64,000 nt of DNA from MAG-121220-bin8 sp002700465 (GCA_943789295.1 CALSTO010000001.1:744001-808000), one strand, 5' to 3'; shown: positions 1 to 10,641, numbered from the stretch's first letter. A program made the numbers and translations. The notes: generated by a model from the sequence alone, not told the origin.

Positions 1-2390
1 TTATTTGGATCATACTCATTCATTATACTGTAAGCTGTTTCAATAATATCATCTATTGATGGTTTTGAAAAGTAATCGCCATCAGTGCCATAAGCTGGTC
101 TATGCGCTTTTGAAGTTAATGTTAACGGACTAGAATCTAAATATTGAAACCCATCACGTTCTTGAATAACCTTTTGTAAAATATATGAGGAAGCGCCACC
201 AGGCAGGTCTTCATCTACGATTAATAATTTATTGGTTTTCTTTAAACTTTCAATAATTAAATTGGAATTATCAAATGGAATTAAACATTGAACATCAATA
301 ATTTCACAACTAACCCCTAAATCTTCAAGTTCAATAGCTGCTTTTTCAACTAATCTAAGAGTAGAGCCATATGAAACTATAGTGATTTGATCACCGTTTT
401 TAATTTTTTCAGACTCACCAATTAAAATTGTAAATTCAGATAAATTATCTGGTTGTTTTTCTTTTAAACGATATCCATTTAAAGATTCAATGATTACGGC
501 TGGTTCTTGACATTTTAGCAAAGAATTATACATTCCGCTAGCCTGTACCATATTTCTAGGCACCAGTATGTTAATTCCTCTTAATGTAGACAATAGTGCA
601 CCCATAGGAGAACCTGAATGCCATATTCCTTCTAATCTATGTCCTCTTGTTCTAATAATTAAAGGGGCGATTTGCCTACCAAAAGTTCTGTAATGAAGAG
701 TAGCTAAATCATCGCTTAAGATTTGTAAAGCATACAATAAATAATCTAAATATTGAATTTCAGCAATTGGTCTAAAGCCTCTTAAAGCTAAGCCAATACC
801 TTCTCCAATTATAGATGCTTCTCTTATTCCTCTATCAGAAACTCTTTCATCACCATGAATATCTTGTAATCCTTCTAAACCCTGGTTAACATCACCAATT
901 TTTCCGGAATCTTCTCCAAAAATTATTAAATTATCATGTTTAGATAATAAACTGTCAAAATTATTTCTAATTATGATTCTACCATCTACTTTCTTTGATT
1001 CAGAATTGTAAATTGGTTCTATTTTTTTAACACTTTTATAGTTAGTGTCGTACTCATTGTAAAGTTTTGAGTTGTATATTTTCTTTTGTTTGTTTGAAAA
1101 ACTAATAATCCAGTTTTTAAGAGAATCTATCTCATTAGAATTTTCATTTATTAGAATACGTATAACTTTTCTTGCATTAGATAGTATATCTTTTTTATTT
1201 GGTTCCTTTATTTTCGAAAGTTCCGATTTAAATAAATTTAAATTATAATCCGTATGTTTTCTTGATAAAGTATCTAATAATTTAATGTAATCTTCTCTAG
1301 TTTTTAGAATTGGTGTTATATAAGTTTCCCATGCTTCTTTCTTAGAAATCCGAACATTATCCTTGCATTTAGACTCTATTGATATTAACTCCTCTTCATT
1401 TGAAATGCTATTATCAATAATCCATTGTCTCATTTTAACATTGCAATCATTAATTTTTTCCCATTCTAATCTTTCTTTTGATTTATATCTTTCGTGTGAA
1501 CCTGAGGATGAATGACCAATTGGTTGTGTTAATTCTTTTACATGAACTATTACAGGGACATGTTCAACCCTTGCTATATCACTAGCCTTTTGATAAGTAT
1601 TTATTAAGTCAGGATAGCTCCAGCCATTCACAGTTAGTATTTCAAAACCTTTTTTCAAAGAAGTTCTTTTGAAACCAGAGAGAGCTTCAGAAATATCTTC
1701 TTTGATAGTTTGATCTTTATTTTCTACCGAAATTCCATAATTATCATCCCAAATACTTATTACCATAGGAACTTGATGAACTCCCGCTGCATTTAAAACC
1801 TCAAAAAATACACCTTCACTAGTACTTGCGTTACCAATTGTTCCCCAAGCAATTTCATTTCCGTTATTAGTAAAGTTTTTAGAATTATTGAAATCTAAAT
1901 TCCTGTACAATTTAGAAGCTTGTGCTAGTCCAAGTAATCTTGGCATTTGAGAACCTGTACATGAAATATCAGAGCTAGAATTTTTAAGTTCAATGGATTT
2001 TTTCCAAGATCCATCATTGTTTAAAAGAGGAGTATTAAAATGAGCACCCATTTGGCGTCCAGCTGACATGGGTTCTTCATTAATATCAGTATTTGCATAT
2101 AAACCTGAAAAAATTTGTTTAACTGTTAATTCATCAATGGCCATCATGAAGGTTTGATCTCGATAATAACCTGATCTAAAATCTCCTTTTTGAAAAACTT
2201 TTGCAAGGGCAATTTGAGGTAACTCTTTTCCATCTCCAAAAATACCAAATTTTGCTTTTCCACTCAAGACCTCTCTTCTCCCAAGTAAACTAGCTTCTCT
2301 ACTTGTAACAATTATGGTATAATCTTCTAAAACTTGTTTTTTAAAAGTTTCAAATGAAATTTCTTTGTTAAGATCAATGTTGTTTTCCAT
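1..2390 (-). CDS. 2-oxoacid dehydrogenase E1 component, alpha/beta fusion (partial, C-terminus beyond left edge)
   Basis: ThDP-dependent E1 subunit of a pyruvate or branched-chain 2-oxoacid dehydrogenase complex. It decarboxylates the 2-oxoacid and passes the acyl group to E2 lipoamide. Read by eye, the frame starts at ATG 2388-2390 (MENNIDLNKEISFETFKKQ) and stays open to base 3, about 796 codons. The alpha half carries SAGRQMGAHF and WGTIGNASTSEG (ThDP region). The beta half carries RGHRLEGIWHSGSPMGALL and ends near YGTDGDYFSKPSIDDII. Alpha and beta are fused in one chain, as is common in Bacteroidota. The TTA at bases 1-3 (TAA on this strand) is out of frame, so the true stop lies outside. 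Substrate (pyruvate or branched-chain) cannot be decided here. Confidence 0.88.
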   Translation of the reverse strand, partial: MENNIDLNKEISFETFKKQVLEDYTIIVTSREASLLGRREVLSGKAKFGIFGDGKELPQIALAKVFQKGDFRSGYYRDQTFMMAIDELTVKQIFSGLYANTDINEEPMSAGRQMGAHFNTPLLNNDGSWKKSIELKNSSSDISCTGSQMPRLLGLAQASKLYRNLDFNNSKNFTNNGNEIAWGTIGNASTSEGVFFEVLNAAGVHQVPMVISIWDDNYGISVENKDQTIKEDISEALSGFKRTSLKKGFEILTVNGWSYPDLINTYQKASDIARVEHVPVIVHVKELTQPIGHSSSGSHERYKSKERLEWEKINDCNVKMRQWIIDNSISNEEELISIESKCKDNVRISKKEAWETYITPILKTREDYIKLLDTLSRKHTDYNLNLFKSELSKIKEPNKKDILSNARKVIRILINENSNEIDSLKNWIISFSNKQKKIYNSKLYNEYDTNYKSVKKIEPIYNSESKKVDGRIIIRNNFDSLLSKHDNLIIFGEDSGKIGDVNQGLEGLQDIHGDERVSDRGIREASIIGEGIGLALRGFRPIAEIQYLDYLLYALQILSDDLATLHYRTFGRQIAPLIIRTRGHRLEGIWHSGSPMGALLSTLRGINILVPRNMVQASGMYNSLLKCQEPAVIIESLNGYRLKEKQPDNLSEFTILIGESEKIKNGDQITIVSYGSTLRLVEKAAIELEDLGVSCEIIDVQCLIPFDNSNLIIESLKKTNKLLIVDEDLPGGASSYILQKVIQERDGFQYLDSSPLTLTSKAHRPAYGTDGDYFSKPSIDDIIETAYSIMNEYDPN

Positions 2391-2407
2391 TGAGAAATTT
2401 AGGTTCG

Positions 2408-2415
2408 CAAATTTA
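2408..2415 (-). promoter_or_regulatory. Putative -7 box (TAAATTTG) for the E1 gene
   Basis: TAAATTTG on the minus strand matches the Bacteroidota TAnnTTTG element and lies 17 bases before the E1 start codon. No well-spaced upstream TTG was found, so this is a weak call. Confidence 0.35.
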
Positions 2416-2446
2416 AAAAAAAAAGATGTTGATTCCTATTTGTTTA

Positions 2447-5329
2447 TCAAAACCATCTTCTTGTGAATAAACTTGATAATGTGTCAGGATCGAGGGAAAT
2501 TTTAAATCTTATTTTAGTTAAATAGTTTGTTTGGTTTAACTCATTTCCTAAAGATGAATAAACAGGAAAATATAATTCAAAATAATCAGTAAAAAGATTT
2601 AATCTAATACCTGATTCATATTGAAAAATCAAATCTTCGTTAAGATTTTTAATAGCAGCAATTCCCGAATATCCTTCAATCCATTGCCATACAGTTATGC
2701 CAGAATTTAAAGATATTATAAAATCATTGGCATATTCATAATTAATTTTAGATTTAAATCCACCCTCAGATCCAATATATTGCTGGCTATAAAATCCAGA
2801 GTTTTCAGATCTACCAAGTAAATTAGTGCTAAACAAATAATCTCTAGCTCTAAATGAAGAAAAACTAAAATAATCATCTTTAGTATTATTTTTTAAAAAC
2901 TTTCCCGCAAAAAATCTCACGTTATACTGCCTGTTTGTTTTATAATAATTTCTAAAATTAAATGTTACCGAACTTTTTATAAAATCCTTATTAATTTGAA
3001 TATCTGTTTTAAAATTAAATGCTTTTTCAACACTCGAATTAGCAGTTATGTATTTAAAATTTAAAATATTATAGTTAGGATATTCAACAGAATTAGAGTT
3101 TTCTTCTCTAAAAACACTTATGTATCTCATACTTAAAATCTGTCTGTAATTTGACCTTAAATCCTTATCTCTGAATGCTAATACAACAGAGGGGAAAAAA
3201 GTGTTGTAAGACAGATCATCTTTATAATGAAATGTTGAAGCACCCAGAAAATAATTTATACTATATAAACTATTATTTTTATTTGTATTATAATCAGTAT
3301 ATTTTAAATTCATATTTCCTAAAAACTCTTTTTGTTTAGTTGAGTAACTAGGTTCTATCTTGTAGGTAAATGGACGTTTAATTGGGGTTGAATTTGAAAA
3401 AGAAACACCAGGCATTAGACCATCGTAAAGATTATAATCAAAAATAGGTATGTAGTATACTTGATTATTCAAATTATTATCAAAATCCCTAAACAGTACG
3501 AATTTTGTTTTTTTCTTCATTTTTGAAGTTGATGAATAATTATTAGAAAAGTTAAACTCTGAAAAATATTTTTCAGGATTTATAATTATTTTACTATTAG
3601 AATTAACATTTAAAATTGTATCATTTTTAAACTTATTAAGCCATTTATTTTCAGTTTTATTATTTTGATCTTTTAAAGTTATTTTTAACGGAAGACTGAT
3701 TAGTGAATTATTTTTAATTAAAAACTTATGATTATTTTCTTTAGATCCAACTTTTTTAATTGAAAAGTCAATACTATTGTTATAATTAAGGTAATCTTTG
3801 AACCAAGAAATCTTTCCCTTATTATTATCGTAAAGTAGATCTATAAAAGTTCTGTTACTAGAAATAAGTTTATTATTTATTGAAAATTCATAAATACTTT
3901 TCATTACATTTTTATTTCCTAAATAATCATCAAGCATTTTTAAAGCAAGCCCGGATTTATAAGGGTTAATTACTTTATGATTTATCATCGTTAAAGAATC
4001 TAAGGGATAGTCAATCGACTGAGAAATATTTCTACTAGATATAATATTATCAAACAACCTATACTGGTCATTAAATTTAAATTTCGAATATTCTCTGTTT
4101 TTAATAATAGATAGCTTTGAGAATTTTCCAATTAAATTTAATTCTGGATAATAATTTTCAATGTAATCGATTAAAAGAAAAACTTCAATTCCTTTTATTT
4201 GCCAATAATTTTTTCGTTTATGAATTGGATATAAATTATTTAAATAAATAGAAATAATGCGTTTTAAAACCGAAAATTCTTGAATAAATGATCTTTCAAA
4301 TGGATTTAAGAATTCAGGAATATTATTTAAACCATATATAGGGTCTTTATTTTGATCGAACTTAGAAAGAACTATATTATTAATAGGATAGCTGCCAAGT
4401 TTGCTTTCAACATAATTGATAGTCTTATTCAAAATAAACTTAAAGTTTACTGAGTCTTTCGCACTAGGCCTAGATAATATCTTGTTTCCTGTTTTTTTAT
4501 CAACATAACTAATCACTTTAAAAATTAATGAGTCTGTTTTTTTGTTTGAAATATTATCAATATCTGTAATTACGGTATTATTATTAATTTTAAATATTTC
4601 AAAGTATCTGTTTTTAGAAATTATTATTGGATTATAAATTCTCTTTTCCTTTTTAGATGTTAGAATATTATATGTGTCACTATTATTAATAGTATCAATT
4701 TCAAAATCTGAAATTAATTCAAATTTTGAGGGAAAAGTAATTTTAAATTTATAAAATGAAGGGTCTAATGAAATATCATTTAAATCTAAATTACTTTCTA
4801 TTAACCAATTATCATCAATTATTTTAGCCAACGTTATAAACCATTCAGAAAGATTTATATTACCATTTTTATCAATTCCATAACCTGTAAAATCACTTAT
4901 GGGAATTTTTATTTTGTAGTCTATAGTTATTGTAATTTTTTCATTTGGTTTTAAAACATTGGCTAGGTTTACTTTAATTAAATCTACATTATCTTCCAAC
5001 CTATTATAACTAAGAATAGTACTTTTAGACTGCATACTATATATAGTAGTTAGACCTCTTTGGTTTTTAGTGGATCTTTGAAAGTTAAGAGTGAAATCTT
5101 CTGAAAGCCGTTTCCCAAGAGGAGTTGAAGGATTGGAATAGGAATGAGCCCAATCATTTAAAATAATGTAATTTAAATTGTTTGAGGTTGTATTAGTGAA
5201 ATCTATAGTTTGATAAATCTCAATTGTTCTATTATCAGCATTAAACTTTGCATCAATAAAATATTCGTTTTCTTGAGATAAAACATTACTTATAAAAAAA
5301 AGAAAAAGTAATGAAAAACATTTTCTCAT
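2447..5329 (-). CDS. Secreted M1-like (gluzincin-fold) protein lacking the HExxH motif
   Basis: A 960-residue protein with a signal peptide (residues about 1-18, ending VLSQ). Its N-terminal beta-sandwich, PIYGLNNIPEF segment (about 330) and long helical region resemble M1 aminopeptidases. Where HExxH is expected (about residues 348-356) the sequence reads FIQEFSVLK, and the following W-x-E-G-like segment is YWQIKGIEVF (about 375). The zinc ligands therefore look lost. The last 300 residues are rich in alternating aromatic/polar beta-strands and end in RRWF, suggestive of a membrane-associated beta domain. It lies 17 bases downstream of the LOG-family gene on the same strand. The likely role is a non-catalytic envelope protein; that is inference. 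Confidence 0.6.
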   Translation of the reverse strand: MRKCFSLLFLFFISNVLSQENEYFIDAKFNADNRTIEIYQTIDFTNTTSNNLNYIILNDWAHSYSNPSTPLGKRLSEDFTLNFQRSTKNQRGLTTIYSMQSKSTILSYNRLEDNVDLIKVNLANVLKPNEKITITIDYKIKIPISDFTGYGIDKNGNINLSEWFITLAKIIDDNWLIESNLDLNDISLDPSFYKFKITFPSKFELISDFEIDTINNSDTYNILTSKKEKRIYNPIIISKNRYFEIFKINNNTVITDIDNISNKKTDSLIFKVISYVDKKTGNKILSRPSAKDSVNFKFILNKTINYVESKLGSYPINNIVLSKFDQNKDPIYGLNNIPEFLNPFERSFIQEFSVLKRIISIYLNNLYPIHKRKNYWQIKGIEVFLLIDYIENYYPELNLIGKFSKLSIIKNREYSKFKFNDQYRLFDNIISSRNISQSIDYPLDSLTMINHKVINPYKSGLALKMLDDYLGNKNVMKSIYEFSINNKLISSNRTFIDLLYDNNKGKISWFKDYLNYNNSIDFSIKKVGSKENNHKFLIKNNSLISLPLKITLKDQNNKTENKWLNKFKNDTILNVNSNSKIIINPEKYFSEFNFSNNYSSTSKMKKKTKFVLFRDFDNNLNNQVYYIPIFDYNLYDGLMPGVSFSNSTPIKRPFTYKIEPSYSTKQKEFLGNMNLKYTDYNTNKNNSLYSINYFLGASTFHYKDDLSYNTFFPSVVLAFRDKDLRSNYRQILSMRYISVFREENSNSVEYPNYNILNFKYITANSSVEKAFNFKTDIQINKDFIKSSVTFNFRNYYKTNRQYNVRFFAGKFLKNNTKDDYFSFSSFRARDYLFSTNLLGRSENSGFYSQQYIGSEGGFKSKINYEYANDFIISLNSGITVWQWIEGYSGIAAIKNLNEDLIFQYESGIRLNLFTDYFELYFPVYSSLGNELNQTNYLTKIRFKISLDPDTLSSLFTRRWF

Positions 5330-5346
5330 AAGAACAATTAAAAATA

Positions 5347-6033
5347 TTAGAAGTTTGGATTAAACCCTTTTTTGTCGTAAAACTTAGTTAGTATGTCAAT
5401 AACTTCATCTGGTGAATCAACAATTGATATGAGATTTAAATCAATATCTGAAACATAATTATGGTTTGATAATAACTGCTGCTTGATCCAATCAATACAA
5501 CCCTTCCAAAAAGATTTTCCAACTAAAATAATAGGAAATATTTCAGCTTTTTTTGTTTGGATTAATGTAAGAGCTTCGAAAAGTTCGTCTAATGTTCCAA
5601 ATCCCCCAGGCATAACAACAAAAGCTTGAGCATATTTCATGAACATTACTTTTCTAACGAAAAAATAATCAAAGTGTAATGACTTATCATCATCAATATA
5701 TGGGTTTTCAGTCTGTTCAAACGGAAGCTCAATACTTAATCCAACTGAGGGGCCTAAAGCTTTTTTTGCTCCCTTATTAGCGGCTTCCATTATTCCTGGA
5801 CCACCACCACTAATTATTCCAAATCCTAAATCGACTATTTTTTCAGCAATATCAGTTGTTAATATGTAATGTGGATGATCTGATTTTGTTCTTGCAGAAC
5901 CAAATATAGAAACACAGGGGCCTATCTTACTAAGTTTCTCAAATCCATCAACAAACTCACCCATGATTTTAAAAACAGACCAGGAATCATTTGTTTTAAC
6001 CTCATTCCATCCTTTCAAATTTTTACTATGCAT
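5347..6033 (-). CDS. TIGR00730 (LOG) family Rossmann-fold protein
   Basis: 228 residues. Members hydrolyse nucleoside 5'-monophosphates such as cytokinin ribotides (phosphoribohydrolase), and were formerly called lysine decarboxylases. The diagnostic motifs are present: SGGGPGIMEAANKGA (about 75-89), the catalytic Arg in VRKVMFMKYA (about 127) and PGGFGTLDE (about 142-150). Length fits the family. It is 4 bases downstream of uvrA on the same strand and probably co-transcribed. The physiological substrate in bacteria is usually unknown. Confidence 0.88.
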   Translation of the reverse strand: MHSKNLKGWNEVKTNDSWSVFKIMGEFVDGFEKLSKIGPCVSIFGSARTKSDHPHYILTTDIAEKIVDLGFGIISGGGPGIMEAANKGAKKALGPSVGLSIELPFEQTENPYIDDDKSLHFDYFFVRKVMFMKYAQAFVVMPGGFGTLDELFEALTLIQTKKAEIFPIILVGKSFWKGCIDWIKQQLLSNHNYVSDIDLNLISIVDSPDEVIDILTKFYDKKGFNPNF

Positions 6034-6037
6034 TAAA

Positions 6038-8857
6038 CTAAGTTAGTTCTTTTTTTAAATACACAGCTGTAGGACTATTGTCTATTTTAATTAATTCCTC
6101 AGGTTTACCACTAAAAATAACTTGTCCTCCTAATTTACCTCCACTAGGTCCAATTTCAATAATATGATCAACTGTTTTTATGACATCCATATTATGTTCT
6201 ATAATTATTACAGTATTTCCTTTATTTACAAGTTTATTAATCATTTCAAGTAAAACCTTTATATCCTGAAAATGTAGACCTGTTGTAGGTTCGTCCAATA
6301 TATAAATGGTATTTCCTGTATCCTTTTTTGATAATTCTGAAGCTAACTTTATTCTTTGCGCTTCTCCTCCAGATAATGTTGTTGATTGTTGACCTAAAGT
6401 AACATAACCTAAACCTACTTCTTTTAAAGTTTTTAATTTTCTTAAAATTTTTGGGAAATTTTCAAAAAAATCACAACTCTCATTAATAGTCATGCTTAAT
6501 ATATCAGCTATAGATTTACCCTTATATCTAATTTCTAAAGTTTCCCTGTTAAATCTCTTACCTTGACAATCATCACAGTTAATATAAACATCAGGAAGGA
6601 AATTCATTTCTATTTTTCTCAATCCTCCACCTTGACATGTTTCACATCTTCCTCCCACTACATTAAAGCTAAATCTTCCAGGTTTGTAACCTCTAATAAG
6701 AGATTCTTGTGTCATACAAAACAAAGATCTAATATCACTGTAAACTCCAGTGTATGTTGCAGGATTACTTCTTGGGGTTCTTCCTATTGGAGATTGATTA
6801 ATTTCTATAACCTTATCAATATGTTTCAAACCATTAATCTTTTTATAGGGGAGAGGTTCTTTAACTCCGTTAAAAAAATGATTATTTAATATTGGATATA
6901 AAGTTTCATTAATTAAAGTAGATTTTCCACTTCCTGAAACACCAGTAACACCAATCATCAAACCAAGTGGAAAATCAACACTTATATTTTTTAAATTATT
7001 TCCTGTACAACCTTCAATACTTAACTTGTGTTTTGATATTCTTCTTAATTTAGGAACCGGAATACTTTTAATATTTTTTAAAAACTGAGAGGTTATAGTA
7101 TTAGTATTTAAAATTTCTTTATAAGTTCCATTAAAAATTATTTCACCACCATTTTTCCCAGCAAATGGACCAACATCAATGATACAGTCAGATTTTTCCA
7201 TGATTTCCTTGTCATGCTCAACAACAATAATAGTGTTTCCTAAATCTCTTAATTTTTTAAGAGATTCAATAAGCTTTGAATTATCTCTTTGATGGAGTCC
7301 AATGCTTGGTTCATCCAATATATATAAAACACCAACTAATTGAGATCCTATTTGAGTAGCTAATCTGATTCTTTGAGATTCTCCTCCTGAAAGTGATTTG
7401 GTAGGCCTATTTAATGAAAGATAATCTAAACCTACGTTTAATAAAAAATCTAAACGTTTATTTATTTCTTTAATTATTTCTGATCCAACTATTTTATTTC
7501 TATCACTAAGTTTTGACTCAACTGAGGAAAACCAATTTTTTAAATCTATTATATCAAGACTACTTAAATCATGAATATTTTTATTATTTATAAAAAAATA
7601 ACTTGATTCTTTATTTAATCTGGAACCATTGCAATTTTCACATATAACATTATCCATAAATCCGTTTGCCCATCTCTTGATTCTTGCACTGTAAATTTCA
7701 TTAGCTTGATTTTCAATAAATGGAATAACTCCTTCAAAATCTATTTCGTATTTTCTTGTTAAACCTAATGATTTTGACTCAACCGAAAATGATTCGTTTC
7801 CTCCGAACAAGATTATATCCATTGCTTTTTTCGGTATCTTACTAATAGGATCTTTAATACTAAATTTATATCGTTGAGAAATTGTTTCAATTTGTTTAAA
7901 AATCCAGCTACTTTTATAATTCCCCAAAGGCACAAGTCCGCCACTATGGATAGAAATGTTTTTATCAGGAAGAACTAAATCAATGTTTACTTTATTTAGT
8001 TTTCCTAAGCCGTTGCATTTTTTGCACATCCCTTTGGGAGAGTTAAATGAGAATGAATTTGGTTCAGGCTTTTCATAAGATATTCCTGATGATGGACATA
8101 TTAAACTTCTGCTGTAGTATGTATTAGAATTATCTTCTTCATTAACAATTAACAATGAATTATTTCCATGATACATTGCGGTAATTAAACTATCCTTTAA
8201 TCTTTTTTTAGAAGTTTCATTGTTCTTTAAAATAATTCTATCAATTACAATTTCTATATCATGTATTTTATACCTATCTAATTTCAAATTTGGTTTTAAA
8301 TCAGTAATAACGCCGTCTATTCTAGCTTTCAAAAAACCTTGTTTTTGAATGGAAGAAAAAAGTTCTCTGTAATGACCTTTTCTTGATTGAACAATAGGGG
8401 ATAGGATTGTGATTTTTTTGTCTTTGAAATTATTAAATACCAGATCGATGATTTCATCATCAGTGTAACTGATCATTTTTTCATTTGAATTATAACTGTA
8501 TGCATCTGCAACTCTGGAATAAAACAATCTTAAATAGTCATATATTTCAGTTATTGTTCCAACAGTTGATCTAGGATTTTTTGATGTTGTTTTTTGTTCA
8601 ATTGCAATTACTGGAGAAAGTCCATCAATTTTATCAACGTCAGGTCGTTCTAATCCTCCTATAAACTGTCTTGCATAAGCTGAAAAAGTTTCAATATATC
8701 TTCTTTGCCCTTCTGCGTATATAGTATCAAATGCCAGAGAGGATTTACCACTTCCTGAAATGCCAGTAATAACAACAAATTTATTTCTTGGAATATTTAC
8801 ATCAATATTCTTTAAGTTATGTACCCTAGCGCCCTGAACTAAAATGTTATTGCTCAT
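6038..8857 (-). CDS. uvrA: Excinuclease ABC subunit A (UvrA)
   Basis: DNA-damage recognition ATPase of nucleotide excision repair; cytoplasmic; loads UvrB. 939 residues, the usual length. First Walker A is GISGSGKSS (32-40), with signature LSGGESQRIRLA and Walker B YILDEPSIGLHQRD. The second ATPase has GVSGSGKSTL, LSGGEAQRIKLA and YILDEPTTGLHFQD. The C-terminal zinc module CETCQGGG...CDDCQG is complete. The first zinc module reads CPSS...CKKC, so one expected Cys is Ser, a variant I recall as usual in this phylum. Start ATG 8857 gives the canonical N-terminus. Confidence 0.97.
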   Translation of the reverse strand: MSNNILVQGARVHNLKNIDVNIPRNKFVVITGISGSGKSSLAFDTIYAEGQRRYIETFSAYARQFIGGLERPDVDKIDGLSPVIAIEQKTTSKNPRSTVGTITEIYDYLRLFYSRVADAYSYNSNEKMISYTDDEIIDLVFNNFKDKKITILSPIVQSRKGHYRELFSSIQKQGFLKARIDGVITDLKPNLKLDRYKIHDIEIVIDRIILKNNETSKKRLKDSLITAMYHGNNSLLIVNEEDNSNTYYSRSLICPSSGISYEKPEPNSFSFNSPKGMCKKCNGLGKLNKVNIDLVLPDKNISIHSGGLVPLGNYKSSWIFKQIETISQRYKFSIKDPISKIPKKAMDIILFGGNESFSVESKSLGLTRKYEIDFEGVIPFIENQANEIYSARIKRWANGFMDNVICENCNGSRLNKESSYFFINNKNIHDLSSLDIIDLKNWFSSVESKLSDRNKIVGSEIIKEINKRLDFLLNVGLDYLSLNRPTKSLSGGESQRIRLATQIGSQLVGVLYILDEPSIGLHQRDNSKLIESLKKLRDLGNTIIVVEHDKEIMEKSDCIIDVGPFAGKNGGEIIFNGTYKEILNTNTITSQFLKNIKSIPVPKLRRISKHKLSIEGCTGNNLKNISVDFPLGLMIGVTGVSGSGKSTLINETLYPILNNHFFNGVKEPLPYKKINGLKHIDKVIEINQSPIGRTPRSNPATYTGVYSDIRSLFCMTQESLIRGYKPGRFSFNVVGGRCETCQGGGLRKIEMNFLPDVYINCDDCQGKRFNRETLEIRYKGKSIADILSMTINESCDFFENFPKILRKLKTLKEVGLGYVTLGQQSTTLSGGEAQRIKLASELSKKDTGNTIYILDEPTTGLHFQDIKVLLEMINKLVNKGNTVIIIEHNMDVIKTVDHIIEIGPSGGKLGGQVIFSGKPEELIKIDNSPTAVYLKKELT

Positions 8858-8915
8858 TTAAAAAATCAAGGTTGCAAATTACGATAATATATATAATTTT
8901 AAGAAGAAGTTTTAT

Positions 8916-10580
8916 TTAATATCCAATACTTTTATCATCACCTCTTTTATCCTCTCCACCATAAAATATTTTATTTTCATCAATATGAATAGCATCAACA
9001 CGACCAATAGTAGAATAATTAGGGTTTAATGTGTATCCTTTATTTAACAAGTTATCTTTAACCATTTTTGAAAAAGTATTTTTTTCATAAAATATTTTAT
9101 CTGGAAGCCAAGTGTGATGAAACCTTGAAGCATCTACAGATTCTTGCATATCATATTCAAATTCATAAAAGTTTAATAATGTTTGTAACACTGAAGTTAT
9201 AATTGTTGGACCTCCAGGACTTCCTAATACCATTGAAAGCTTTCCATTTAATTCAACAATTGATGGTGTCATAGAACTCAGCATACGCTTTTCAGGTTCA
9301 ATTGAATTAGTTTTACCACCAATCAAACCATACATGTTGGGAGATCCTGGTTTAATAGAAAAGTCATCCATTTCATTATTTAAAAAAAATCCAAGTTCAG
9401 ATGATATCAATTTTGATCCATAATTACCGTTTAAAGTTGTAGTAACTGAAACTGCATTTCCAAAGTTATCTACAATTGAATAATGCGTGGTTTCATTACT
9501 TTCATTAATTAATAATTCACCAGGGCTAATGCTCTTTGATGGCTGAGCATTATTAAAACTAAAAGATTTAAATCTTGATTTTAAATAGTCCTTATTTAAT
9601 AATTCCTTAGTTGGAATATAATTAAAATCAGGATCACCCAAGTATTTGCTTCTATCGGCAAAAGATAATTTTTCTGCCTCAACCAATAATTGGATATATT
9701 GTTCACTGTTATGTCCTAGCTCATTTAAATTATAATTTTCTATCATTTGTAAAATTTGTCCTAAAACAATCCCCCCGCTTGAGGGTGGACCCATTGTAAT
9801 TATATTGAGATTCTTATATTTAAGCTCTAAAGATTCTCTCCAAACTGGTTTGTATAAAGCAAAGTCTTCTTTAGTTATAATCCCACCTTTTTCAATTATA
9901 TATGAAGAAAGCGTATTAGCTATTTCTCCTTTATAAAACTCATCAACACCATTTTTAGAGATTGTTGTTAGAGTTTTAGCCAAAGCTTTATTTATAAATA
10001 AATCATTTTTTTTAAATGTCTTATTAAACAACTCTATAGAATCATTTAATTTTAATATTAATTCTTTATAATTATTTATAGTATTTACTTGTTTTTTAGT
10101 TAATCTATATCCATTATTAGCTAAATCTATGGCCGGTTGAAACAATTCATTAATTGGTATAGTTCCAAATTTATCGTGAATCTCAAATAATCCTGCAATA
10201 GTGCCGGGAACTCCAACTGCTAAAGCACCGTTCTGACTTAATCCTTTTATTACTTCATTGTCATTATCTAAATACATATCTACTTTAGAATTAATTGGTG
10301 CTTTCTCTCTAAAATCAAGAGTTCCGTTTTTTCCATCTGACAATCTGTAAACCATAAAACCTCCACCACCAAGATTACCTGCATTTGGATAAACGACAGC
10401 CAAAGCTAAATCTGTAGCTATCATAGCATCAAATGCATTTCCACCTTTTTTAAGTATATCAATACCTACTTTTGAAGCTTCATGTTTGGCGGAAACAACC
10501 ATTCCGTTTTTATATGTTTTGTTTTCACAAGAAATTAATAGAATTACAACTGAAAAATAGAAAAGGTAATTTTTTAACAT
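8916..10580 (-). CDS. ggt: Gamma-glutamyltransferase, lipoprotein-type
   Basis: Cleaves the gamma-glutamyl bond of glutathione and related peptides in the periplasm or at the outer membrane. 554 residues. The N-terminus has a lipoprotein signal (hydrophobic run, then LLISC with lipidated Cys near 18). The self-processing nucleophile Thr is in NETTHYSIVD, followed by NEMDDFS and the substrate loop LSSMTPSIV and GSPGGPTI. The N-terminal block NAFDAMIATDLALAVVYP is typical. It is divergent from glmM. The precursor matures autocatalytically into two chains at the TTH site. Confidence 0.93.
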   Translation of the reverse strand: MLKNYLFYFSVVILLISCENKTYKNGMVVSAKHEASKVGIDILKKGGNAFDAMIATDLALAVVYPNAGNLGGGGFMVYRLSDGKNGTLDFREKAPINSKVDMYLDNDNEVIKGLSQNGALAVGVPGTIAGLFEIHDKFGTIPINELFQPAIDLANNGYRLTKKQVNTINNYKELILKLNDSIELFNKTFKKNDLFINKALAKTLTTISKNGVDEFYKGEIANTLSSYIIEKGGIITKEDFALYKPVWRESLELKYKNLNIITMGPPSSGGIVLGQILQMIENYNLNELGHNSEQYIQLLVEAEKLSFADRSKYLGDPDFNYIPTKELLNKDYLKSRFKSFSFNNAQPSKSISPGELLINESNETTHYSIVDNFGNAVSVTTTLNGNYGSKLISSELGFFLNNEMDDFSIKPGSPNMYGLIGGKTNSIEPEKRMLSSMTPSIVELNGKLSMVLGSPGGPTIITSVLQTLLNFYEFEYDMQESVDASRFHHTWLPDKIFYEKNTFSKMVKDNLLNKGYTLNPNYSTIGRVDAIHIDENKIFYGGEDKRGDDKSIGY

Positions 10581-10629
10581 AGTTAAAAATGTTTTTATAT
10601 AAAATTAATATAAAATATTAATCTAATTG

Positions 10630-10637
10630 TATCTTTG
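10630..10637 (+). promoter_or_regulatory. Putative -7 box (TATCTTTG) of glmM
   Basis: TATCTTTG matches TAnnTTTG and ends 4 bases before the glmM ATG. Transcription would begin at or very near the start codon. No clear -33 TTG is seen. Confidence 0.45.
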
Positions 10638-10641
10638 AATT

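Noticed and set aside
1..3. TAA on the minus strand at the left edge as stop of the E1 gene
   Set aside because: The E1 frame has codons ending at bases divisible by three (3-5, 6-8 ...), so this TAA is out of frame; the gene continues past the window.
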